A program made the translations under genes and the position numbers. DNA of 64,000 bases from Charina bottae (lineage: Eukaryota > Chordata > Lepidosauria > Squamata > Charinaidae): NCBI GenBank assembly GCA_023362775.1, contig JALMGJ010000003.1, positions 183,741,725-183,805,724 on the forward strand, given 5' to 3'. Below the pieces are notes generated by a model. That model made no database searches, was not told where the DNA came from, and worked only from the letters and a program-made list of their open reading frames with translations. Shown piece after piece: positions 11,559-21,410 of this stretch. How positions within the stretch are numbered: position 1 is the first letter of the stretch; each line of letters opens with the position of its first letter.

Positions 11559-11559
11559 A
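11530..11559. repeat. (CA)n microsatellite
   Basis: About 15 CA units inside the older LTR-like unit. Confidence 0.95.
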
Positions 11560-11808
11560 GTACAGTACTTATATAGGGTTTGCAAAGCTCAGTAAGAAAG
11601 CATAATGAACTCTCCTCCCAGTCAGAGGGCAAGGTTCCTAAATCTGCATTGCTAGCAGTAAGCATACTTAGAGACCTCCAGGGGCAGTCTGCATGTCTCC
11701 TGGTATTCCAAACAATCCTTGGAGAGCGTTATCTCCCTAAGGTCTCTGCAGTCTCCTATGACCTAGTTCCCTTTAGCAAGCAGGTTCCAAAAGCAAGATG
11801 GCGTAGGT

Positions 11809-12174
11809 CAGAGCTTTCCAAACTGTGTGTCGCGACACAAAAGTGTGTCGCCACACACAGCGTGGTGTGTCGCCACACCACCCGGAAGCGGCGGCGCGTG
11901 CGTGCACGGCGGCCGCCATGCACGCGCGCGCCGCCGCACGCCCCCCGTGCCGCCGCACGCCCCCCGTGCAGCCGCATGCCCCTCCCGCGCCGCCGCCGTG
12001 CGCGCCGCCGCACGCCCCCCCCGCGCCGCCGCCGTGCGTGCGCGCCACCGCACGCCCCCCCCGCGCCGCCGCCATGCGTGTGCACCGCCGCACACACCCC
12101 CCGCGCCATCGCCGTGCGCGCGCGTGTCGCCGCCGCTCAGTGTGTCGCCAGCGGCGGCACTTTGGAAAGCCCTG
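11809..12174. mobile_element. hAT-type MITE, copy 2, GC-rich core
   Basis: The ends are CAGAGCTTTCCAAACTGTG and ACTTTGGAAAGCCCTG, imperfect terminal inverted repeats. They are flanked by a perfect 8-bp target duplication GCGTAGGT at 11801-11808 and 12175-12182, diagnostic for hAT. The subterminal sequence has a perfect 14-bp palindrome, TGTGTCGCGACACA (11826-11839), and further GTGTGTCGCC motifs. There is no transposase. The core differs completely from the copies at 1 and 47810. Confidence 0.93.
11880..12140. repeat. GC-rich, CpG-dense tandem repeat core
   Basis: Imperfect units of GCGCCGCCGCCGTGCG and CCGCACGCCCCCC recur with a period of roughly 36-40 bp. The block is almost pure G+C with very high CpG, in sharp contrast to the AT-rich surroundings. 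It is open in several frames on both strands (Arg/Ala/Pro- or Gly-rich), which is compositional and not evidence of a gene. Confidence 0.9.
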
Positions 12175-12203
12175 GCGTAGGTTATGCTAAGCTAACCCTT
12201 ACA

Positions 12204-14100
12204 CTACATTTTTTGCTTATTGGTTTGGGTCATTTTCAATTATGTTGTCTCTTAGTTCAAAAGCAATTATCTCCTATTGATGATAGAAGATGGTAAAAAC
12301 ACAAGGCATATTTGAAGGGATTTTTAAAAAGAAAACTTAAGTGTAAAAGAAGTCCTGTTATCACAAAAAAATATTTAGGTCTTTGTTGATGAAGAAGTCA
12401 CACTGTTGCCAACCACATGAAGCAATGTTTGTCAAATCAGTCTCATTAATTCTGCAGAAAGCTGTTAAGGTTGCAGTACAGCTAGACTCCACCAAACAGA
12501 ATGGTAATTGGCTGGAAAGTATAGATATGATATATAAGCTATTCTCACCATATAAAAGTTAGTTTTGGAGCCTCTGTAGGCAAAGCATCCTTCATAAATC
12601 ACCTTCTTGGTTAATAAGAAATGAAGTTAGATTGTACTCCCAATGAACAGATAAAAAGATGATGGAGTTTCACCCACAGCTGCTATTTGTAGTCCCCCAG
12701 AGTTTTATGTGGGGTCCCAGACACCATGAAACATTGTTACCAAATTTTAAATGTATAAAGGGATTTTATTAAATACATGAATGGAAAATAATCATATTAA
12801 TTATGAATGTGAAAGTAAAAATATAAATGAGATCAAATTTAGTTTATGTACTACTTGGTCCTGTTCATTTTTGGAAGGGATCCCCCAACATTCACCTCAA
12901 ATCCCAAGTGTGTCTGTCAGCCCAGAAACAGCATATACCAGCCTTAATTCCTTCTTTGCCTCTGTCAGTTGCATAGCAGCCAACTAAGAAAACATTGTAA
13001 AATAATGATCAGTGAATGCCATTTTAAAAGCAAAAAAATTGGCAGATTCCAAAATTGCATTTCACAGCTGAGTTTTGTGCACACACTTGCAAACATGTGT
13101 TGGTGCATGCACACACATTTATTCAAAAGTCACTACCTCTATGTTCAAACAGGTTGACTTCCTTTTCTCTGTATTTAGGATTAACTAGAAAATCACTGCA
13201 GACTTTTGAGTGTCAAGGATGCTTCATCAGGCAAGTGAATAAAAATAAAGGGGGGGGGGAATGGAGGCTGATATCAGAATCATGTCTGTATGACATCACA
13301 TTGTTAGAATGACAGGGAGCTTTCTGACATGCACATGGAGACTTCAGAAGTACAAAATAATGTCAGTTTATGATGAGGGTGCTCCAAACACTTGCTAGGA
13401 AGGAGAAGTAGAGAAATATTTGAAATCTTTCATTTCGGAAATATAAATTCCCACAAAGTCCAAATTGAGATGCACAGAACCCTTGACTGATAGCAAAGAG
13501 AAAAGAGATCAGTTAAACATCCTTCATATTAACCAAGGTAGATATAGTTAAGGCATAACATAGGCAGACTTTATGCCTGCTGCCATTTGGATAAATACCT
13601 AGCTAAATCAGTGGGTGACATTATTCTAGACTTTTAAAACCCTTGGTTTAATAGAAATAACAACAACAACAACACAAGTCCACTATTTGGGAGGAATGTA
13701 AATGTGAAATAAATGATGTCGAAAAGGCTCAGAACCATACCATTGGATAGAGATTTTATTCAGCAATTTGTCTAAAACAATAGCTATAGGGCGCTTGTTA
13801 ACTGCAAATCAAACCAGCTGATTCCATATCAGCATAGTTACACCATTTTCCAATTAATAATTAAAAGAAATAAACATCAAACACTGCAAAATCTGTAAAA
13901 ACAAAAACAGCATTAGCAGATCTTTTACAGGATTTAAAGGATGTCAAACTCTACAATATTGTCCTACAACATCACTATATTTCTCAGCATTATATATTAC
14001 TGTGCTGTAATTGCAAAGCTTCCAGAACTATCTTAAGAACCTACTTCTATCCTTCATTATGACCCCCAGCAGCTATCAGTACTTAGTTGTCCTTGGCTAA
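12204..14100. other. Unannotated AT-rich DNA
   Basis: No gene or element was recognised. There is a G9 run near 13250 and a short CAA run near 13660. Confidence 0.6.
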
Positions 14101-14172
14101 TTTATGAAGCTAAGCAGGGATGGCCCTGGTTAGTACCTGAATGGAGATCCATTTGAGAATTTCAGGGTTGTT
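14101..14172 (+). ncRNA. 5S-rRNA-derived pseudogene or SINE head
   Basis: GAAGCTAAGCAGGGATGGCC followed by CTGGTTAGTACCTGAATGGA matches the middle and 3' part of vertebrate 5S rRNA, including the internal polymerase III control regions. The 5' third is not recognisable and the 3' end is diverged. Such sequences occur as dispersed 5S pseudogenes or as heads of 5S-derived SINEs. No clear SINE body follows. Confidence 0.75.
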
Positions 14173-14486
14173 GACCTGAAGAGCAAAAACAAAAACAAAC
14201 AAGTCCTGGAATAAGGCAACTGACAGACATTTCCACTACCATGCCAAGAAAACTGCATATATGTAGTTAGTAGGTGTCATGCTTAACTTGAGGGCATATC
14301 TACCTCTTTATGATTTCAAAATTTCTATTGATTTCTATGGAAGATACATAATCAAATCAAAGGCCAGAATGTAAACAAATATGTAGTATTCACTCCACCC
14401 TGACAGGCTTGATACATTTCACATCTTGATCACAGTTATATAAAATTTCCTGCTGCAGCATGGATAACATAATTTACCACATAAAA

Positions 14487-14570
14487 CAGTGTTCCCAAAC
14501 TATGGCCTACAAACCACCGGTGGTCTGCAGAGGTCCTCCAGGTGGTTCAGAGGGATTTTAAGTTTCCAGG
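14487..14570. mobile_element. hAT terminal remnant
   Basis: CAGTGTTCCCAAACTATGG followed by ACAAACCACCGGTGGTCTGC is typical of one end of a vertebrate hAT element. The opposite terminus was not found. Confidence 0.5.
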
Positions 14571-14685
14571 AAAAAAAATACCCTGAAGCTTCACCATGTT
14601 CACTGCAAGTCCTCTGGCCAGTGCCTGTTCGCCATCTCTGAGGTAATAAAGTTTATTCCCCCAGAGATTTCCAAGTTGGCAGCTC

Positions 14686-14860
14686 TTTTGATGTCCTATA
14701 GTCCTTCTTTTGATGTCCTATAGTCCTTCTTTTGATGTCCTATAGTCCTTCTTTTGATGTCCTATAGTCCTGCTTTTGATGTCCTATAGTCCTGCTTTTG
14801 ATGTCCTATAGTCCTGCTTTTGATGTCCTATAGTCCTGCTTTTGATGTCCTATAGTCCCA
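14686..14860. repeat. 22-bp minisatellite, 8 units
   Basis: GATGTCCTATAGTCC recurs at 14690, 14712, 14734, 14756, 14778, 14800, 14822 and 14844, exactly 22 bp apart. Early units have TTCTTTT and later ones TGCTTTT before it, so the variants are grouped, consistent with stepwise expansion. Confidence 0.95.
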
Positions 14861-14869
14861 CCTATAGTC

Positions 14870-16555
14870 CCTCCAGGGTGATGTCACATCACCTCTTTTC
14901 TATCAAGAGAACTCTCTCTGTGGAGCTTGAAGACAGATGACACTCAACAGAATATTTTGCTTATCACTGTCTGGACCCCTAAGACCGAATTGTTAACAGG
15001 GAAGGATAGACAATTGCAACAACTGCCCAATTTCCAACCTGCTTGCTTTCTAAATAGTGGCAGACTAGTTACCATTTGTACTTTTTCCACTTTACATAAG
15101 TGTTGCTTATGTTCACTGAGTTCATTTTTGCTGTCACTTATGAGAGGTTGTTGTGACTGGGTCATGAAAATGGATTTGTGGCTGAAAACTTGTTAACTGA
15201 AGTATACAAGGAGCAATACAAATGGCAACCTGAGAATTTAAATTACAGTGCACAAATCTTGAGCACAGAGATTTAGTGTGAGCCCACAGGTGTGGTGCAA
15301 AATGGAAGTTGTGATCTTGCACAAGCATTCCAGAAAAAAGAAAAAGGGGGTGGAGAAACTTTCAGATTTCATGGACATTTGGATTTAGTGGCTCATTAAA
15401 TTGAGATTTTACTGTAATTGTGAAGTTGGCTTTTCAAATCTAGTGGAAAGAGAATAAGAAAAGAAACCAAGGGGATATGGCTCAAACTGACTGCTATTGA
15501 GGTAAATATTAATCTCCTGGTATGAGAACAGAAAACAGCAGCATCCTTTTCAGGGATGTGAAAGATTTAGTACTGAGAAATTTCCATTGAAGTTCATTCT
15601 CATGTATTTATTTATTACAAATGCCTCTGTGCACTTCAGTCATAAGACTCTAAGGGCTTGACAAGCAAGTTTGTGGTAAAAATTACTGTTGTTTTATGGC
15701 ATGAAGTATATAAAATAATTCATGTGCCAGTTAATTTTTTTGGGGGGGATTTTGGGAGGTGGGTACAAACTTGTGTTCAAAAAGGCCTTTAAAATGAGAT
15801 GGTGGGAAGATGTATAGAGCTATGATTATAACCTTATTTGCCAAAAAAGTTGAATTCCTACACTCATAAAAACAGAAACTTAGGAAAGGGCTATTTTTTA
15901 GCTGAGTAGTGAAGGGGAAAATTCCCCATGACCTAATTGACAAGTGGAGACCACACGATCTGCTTGAGCCAAGTTCAGTTGAACAGCGCTGGGGACAGAA
16001 TACAGGATTCTGCCCACTTAAGGAGGGTACAGACAACCTTTATATAGTAGTATAATAAATGCTGACTAGTAATGATGTTGAATGTCAGTCATATTTTTTG
16101 ATAACATGGGTTAGATTTTCTGCTTACAGTGAAAATACACAGTTAGTAAAGCAGAGGTCAGCATGGGCTAGCTTTTGTGGTTAGTTACTTCCTAGTTCCC
16201 ATCTAAAAATTCAAGTGCTGATTAAGATAACTCATGAGCCAGTGTCTGCAAATGCCTAAGCAAGCTATTAGGGAGGCCTGCTTGAGTGCAGGGGGCTTGC
16301 TAGTTTGAAGACCTTGGTTTGGTAGTTATTTGTTTTAGCCCTTCAATATTCTCCACATTTTCCAAATGTTTATTTAGTGATTCACTATAGAAGAAAGTTG
16401 GACAAATACTGCCGTAAGAGTTTGTCTTTGGAAGTTGTTTGCCAACAGCTGTTTCATAATGTAGCAGCTGAATCTTTGGTGATGAGTGGAGAAGTTGCCT
16501 TCTACCTTCTTTGACATTTTATAATGACTGATTGCTTCATATTAAGGATATTGCA
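14870..16555. other. Unannotated DNA
   Basis: No gene or classified element was seen. Short open frames near 14927 and 15731 have no recognisable motif. Confidence 0.6.
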
Positions 16556-16860
16556 ATTTATTTATTTATTTTATTTGTTTACCAAATTTCGTCACTGCCC
16601 ATCTCCCTCAAAAGAGGGACTCTGGGCGGTTTACAGTAAAGCTAAAAAGAGATTAAGATACAATAAAAACAAGATAACTTAAATATAAATATAAAATAGC
16701 ATCCAGGATGGCAATATTAAAAGTTCTGATTTAAATTCATAAGTACACGGGAACCACTTTAAGGCGCTAGCTACCCCCAGGATTGACTACCCCCCTTCCC
16801 GCCCCAAGCGAGGTGGCAGAGCCAGGTCTTTAACCCTTTCCGGAAGGCCAGGAGAGAGAG
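16556..16860 (-). repeat. L2-type LINE 3' end, antisense
   Basis: TTTATTTATTTATTTTATTTG, then CTGGGCGGTTTACAGTAAAG and later AGGTCTTTAACCCTTTCCGG, match the reversed 3' UTR of squamate L2-type LINEs. The same modules appear near 49515-49840 and 63890. Confidence 0.6.
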
Positions 16861-17203
16861 GTAAAAAATATACCATTTTATCTACCTACTAATAAACAAT
16901 ATCCATGTTTTATCAGTTTATAAATACCTTTGAGTCAAGAGGAAAAGCTTTCAGCACTGAAGGCACCCAACCTGGAGCCCTCAGGATGAGCTGAAAGTCT
17001 TCAGGTCCAGATGTCTTCAGTAAACGCTGTGTGAAATTTGTCACTTTGCCGAAATAATTTTGTTGAAGCAGACTTGTAAAGAAAAATCTGCATCCATTTC
17101 TTTTTTCATGACATTTAGTGAAATACAGACCTGGAGTAGGGGAGGAGAGATTAAAGAGCATGCAGTGGGAGAAGAGTTTTGGTTCAGATGGGTGAAAGGT
17201 AAA

Positions 17204-17321
17204 GGTTATGTTTACAGGTTGGATGACTAAAAGCAAGAATGCTCACAGAACATGGAAGAAGGAAAGGCTGAGTATGCATGGTTAGTAGGAAAGAGAGGGC
17301 CAAGCAGACATAGTAAACTGG
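17204..17321. repeat. Direct repeat R1 (pair with 18321-18438)
   Basis: A 118-bp block repeated 1117 bp downstream. The last 101 bp align without gaps with 5 mismatches. Shared core: GGATGACTAAAAG through GTAAACTGG. It is not recognised as a known element. Confidence 0.85.
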
Positions 17322-17726
17322 TGGTAGAAATTGACAAGTACTGCAGGTGGGGAAAAGCAAGACTGAATATGAGTCATGGGTGACAGCTGGAGAGTCTGAA
17401 TATTTGCAGTTGAGTGGGAAAGCCTATATATGGTAGATGGGTCCATGAGTGACTGCTTCTGATGTGCTCAGCTTGACACTTGTAAATTAGCAACACCTAC
17501 TCTGTTAGAAAGCATACAACAAAGCATAAACTGCTCTATCTAAGGTCACACACTGATAATTCCTACCAACTAATAAAAGCATAGAAGGCAAAGCATGTAG
17601 CATCCCCAAAACAAGGGGTTGGGATAAAAGATTATAGGTAATAAATACAACTCAGCTTAAAGCATCAAGTTAAGTATCTAGTATTCTCAAATAGGATCTT
17701 TTTTTATCTGGGCTGCAGAACTCTGA

Positions 17727-17774
17727 ATGACCACTAGATATAGGAATAATTCTCTGCTACCATCTAGTGGTCAT
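17727..17774. repeat. 13-bp perfect inverted repeat with CTCF-like core
   Basis: ATGACCACTAGAT (17727-17739) pairs with ATCTAGTGGTCAT (17762-17774) across a 22-bp loop. On the minus strand the right arm reads CCACTAGATGGTAGCAG, close to the CTCF core consensus with one change in GGCAG. Function is speculative. Confidence 0.5.
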
Positions 17775-18320
17775 CCAGATTTTTGCATCTTAGATATGGA
17801 TTCTTCCTATTCAGATACCCTCCGCATCTACCCAAGTGTAGTTGATTCTGCAAACCCTGAGTTACATCTCAGTAGTTCCCCACAAATGGATTGCTGCTCA
17901 GCCCTTCAGACATGGGGACTGGGTGGCTCTGGCACAGATGTGGTGCCAGAAGACTTGGTAGTGGAATATGGAATGGCAGGATCAGGTTCAGTTTTTGCTT
18001 GGGTTCTCAGGTTCCAAACTAATGATTCCTCCAATGTTCTTCAACTTGATCCAAAGAAGATTTGTGTAGTTGGGTCCTGATAGAGTGGTAGTGGCCAAGT
18101 GTATGTTGTAGGTATATGGTACAGGCTAAGCGAATGTGATGGAGGGAGAGTCCATGAGTGTGTGCATTAGATAAGAAAGAGGGAGAATGAAAATCCATCT
18201 ACAGTATAATGGATGGGTAAATGCGAGGGGATGCCTTTCAAGACATATTCACAAAAGAATCATGGAACACTGTTTATCTTAGTTGCAAACAAAACAGGAT
18301 GCATTTTCTTATTTACAGTA

Positions 18321-18438
18321 GGTTGTGTGTACAGTTTGGATGACTAAAAGTAAGAATGCTCACAGTACATGGAAGAAGGAAAGGCTAAGTATGCATGGTT
18401 AGTAGGAAAGAGAGAGCCAAGCAGACAGAGTAAACTGG
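18321..18438. repeat. Direct repeat R2
   Basis: Partner of 17204-17321, in the same orientation. Confidence 0.85.
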
Positions 18439-20790
18439 CAGGGTTTGGGTATAAGGTATAAGGATTTTTGTGAGAAAACAACAGCATGGCTTTTTCTGGC
18501 CATATCCATAGAAGTCATGCCATTTTCTGTCCTGGGGGGAGGAAGAAATCCATCCTTTATGTCACACTTTTTAAACAGGCTAGAACTTAGCCAAACCTTC
18601 CCAATAGACAACACTGCATGACGTGCAGTGTATGGCAGAAACTGAATATTTATCATAGCATCAGAACGGAACCCTATTACAACAGTTAAGCTACTGAGAG
18701 TTAAGACTGGCTCCACTTATGGCCTCTTTGGTTTAATTCTGGTGGCTTTTCTTCTTGCATTCTCCATGGAATACACCCTACATTTCCCACAGTCTGTTCT
18801 AGGTGACATTTGTTGGTTTGCATTCTTCACATTCCTGCCCTGGGACCATCTTTCTCCGAATATATCTCCAACATGTTAGGCTAAATTAGATTCTCCATTC
18901 ATAAATTAATACCATTATATACAAAATAATTGGGGGCATCTGGAGAGGCACAAGATCCTCTTTTTCACCAGATCAAGCATTATTTTGCTAATTCAGATTA
19001 AAGGAGGGGGCAGATGGAACTATTCTTTCAGCAACACTGTTTAATATCCTGGCTTTTCCTTCATTTCCCTCTGCCCTTGCATGGTAAGGCTGGATTAAGA
19101 ATCTATATTAAGAAGTTAACAAATTCCTCCATTTATAGTTTTTTTTCATTATTTTCCTCTTTCAAACTCCCTGCTGAGACACACATGTAGGTCACCTGGT
19201 TTATAATCTAGGAACCCACCTATGGCTAGGTAGTAGTGCATAGTCTTGGTTGGAGGTGGGTGGGATTTATTATTGGACACATTCACACACTTTCAGTGGA
19301 GATACAGGAGTTCAGGAGATTATGCAGTCATAGCATAGTCTCTGTTCACCTACAAAAATTATATTAATTACAATTGCTTAAGCATTAGATGCATATGCAC
19401 ATGCACATGTTGACACTAACTTGCTCACTATAAACTGATCAGCTAATGCCCAGGTGCTGGGGAAGACAGGAGTGCTCCATAGATCATAGCTCTGTGCATG
19501 AATTGGGGGTCTGTTGACAAAGACCTGTATAGCTTGTCCTTATCATTTGCCAGCAATGCCCATCACACATTCCTTTCCAGGTCAACTTAATCTTTTGTTG
19601 ACCATTAGATGACCTGCTGTATGGCAGTTCTTATCTAAGGTAGCTGTTATCCAGACCTGGTCTGGTGGCTTCCTTAATTTTCACACTCCTCTGCAAATCT
19701 ACATCGTTCCTTGGGTTCAAATTCTGTTTCTTCCAATATTTTATTTCTTGTAACAAAGACTGCCAGGCTAGTGTGTTACAAATTCGAACCCCTACCTAGT
19801 TAAAAACAAACAATCTTGTTTTTCCAATGCAGCAGACTGGTGTTAGAGGAAATATTAATTGCCAAAGGAGCATTAAAGCAGTATTCATATGCATGAAATG
19901 GGTGACACTGTATTTCTAACTAGTTCTGTAAAAGGAAGCTTGGAAGTGCATAAATGAATAGAATGTGCTGCTGAAATAATTACACTTGCCACAATAGGAA
20001 ATTTTGCTTGTTACATTTAATCATTATTTTCCTCCCCTTTTGAATTTTGATGCTTATCCACCCTTTAAACATGCTGATATAGGCACACTTTTGTTAAATT
20101 ATAAAGAGATTACCATTATTTTGATTGGTGAGGGGGGAGCTTTGTTAATGTATAATAAAAATGCGGTTGAAAGCTTTTGCTAGAAAATGATAATGTGTCA
20201 TAAAGGGGAATATTTATTCTCTGGGTAGCATTGGCAAATGTAAGCTCAGCTTGGTTCAAATTGCAGTGCAATGGAACATGAGTGAGTGATCAAAATATGG
20301 AAATCTCCCTCTCTCTTCTCCCCCCTCCCAAAGTACATGAATAAAGATATCATAAGAAAGCATTACAACCCAGATGCATTTATTAAGTAACAGCATACAA
20401 TCCATGTATTTCTGAACACTTTGTTAGTTTCGCAGCTCATTGCCTATCCTGGAGGAATAATATTTTATGCTGACTTTACTGGAGGGTTGTCATACTGCAT
20501 TACTGTTTTCAATTCATACACCATCTGCATGAAGATACCTTGTCACAGTTAAGCAGTGAGTGAAATTGTACCTTGAAATTGACCTCTTTAGGGAGAAAAA
20601 TCATGCTTTTTTTTGGTGGGAAAAAATCCCTGTAGAAGTAACAAAACAATTTGTTGGAAGAGGAAATTTGTTTCATTGAAAATGTCACTAGTAATTATTA
20701 TTGTCCTTAATATAGAACCCAGACTGCTTGCACTGACCAAAGCTTGGTTGAGTACGGTTTGAGGTGGGTGGAGGACAAGTAGGATCAATA
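18439..20790. other. Unannotated AT-rich DNA
   Basis: No gene, RNA or classified element was recognised on either strand. Confidence 0.6.
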
Positions 20791-20794
20791 CTTA

Positions 20795-21410
20795 CAAAGG
20801 AGTAAGACAGGGGTACATATTCCCCCCATTGCTATTTAATCTATACATCAATAATTTATCAGGATTAATGAAGGATCCTGAAGTACATATGCCTAAAGTA
20901 TTCAACATGGATTACAATACTTTGCTATATGCTGACAATTTGATTTTATTATATTTGCAAATTGGGTTATCTAGGTTGTTAAGACTTGGCTGCTACTGTC
21001 ATGATAATTCTTTGATTATTAATACATCAAAGTCAAAGGTTGTGGTCTTTGGAAAAAGTCACAACAGCCACAGATAGTGAGTTTATAGAGCTAATTAATA
21101 ACTTTCCTTATTAAGGGGTAGTCTTCTCCAATACTTGGCTCCTTATCATTGAAGGAGCTTGCTCAGAGTGAGGGTGTGTATGTATTAGTAAATTAAAATT
21201 AGTAAATTACTATTATCCAGGTACCTTAGCCCCAATTATTAAAGTGTATAAAGCACAGTTACTCCTATGCTATTATATGGAGCTGAAGTATGGAGTTTAA
21301 AGCATGTGCTATTATTAGAGCAAACACAATCACAGCATCTGAGGAGTATTTTGGATGTGGATAAAAGGACATCACCCTATGCTAAAACCAAACAAAGCTT
21401 ATCTCAGTGA
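20795..21410 (+). pseudogene. Non-LTR reverse transcriptase remnant
   Basis: The first frame contains the RT palm: LLFNLYINNLSGLMKD, then NTLLYADNLILL, where the canonical YADD has become YADN, then INTSKSKVVVFGK. After stops and frameshifts, a downstream piece near 21240-21400 translates as KAQLLPMLLYGAEVWSLKH, the usual region after the RT of non-LTR elements. Fingers, endonuclease and tail are absent. The clade is uncertain (CR1/L2/R4-like). It is long dead. Confidence 0.75.

Larger units (their letters stand above)
5948..12203 (-). mobile_element. Older solo-LTR-like unit, split by gypsy and MITE insertions
   Basis: Removing the gypsy element (5970-11405 plus one TSD) and the MITE (11809-12174 plus one TSD) joins 5948-5969 to 11411-12203 as a unit of about 440 bp. 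On the minus strand it begins TGTAAGGG and ends TAAAACA. It has a TATA box (TATATAA, near 11571-11577) and AATAAA about 110 bp downstream (near 11460). Eleven bases (TCCAAGCCTCG) near its polyadenylation region are shared with the gypsy LTR. A (CA)n run sits inside. The flanking duplication is not clear, so this is inference from promoter/polyA spacing and termini. Confidence 0.5.

Noticed and set aside
11756..12296. Several overlapping Arg/Ala/Pro- or Gly-rich frames on both strands
   Set aside because: They arise from the GC-rich tandem core of the MITE, which is open in most frames because stops are AT-rich.
17727..18080. 117-codon plus-strand frame
   Set aside because: Begins inside the inverted repeat, shows no recognisable domain, and lies between dispersed direct repeats.
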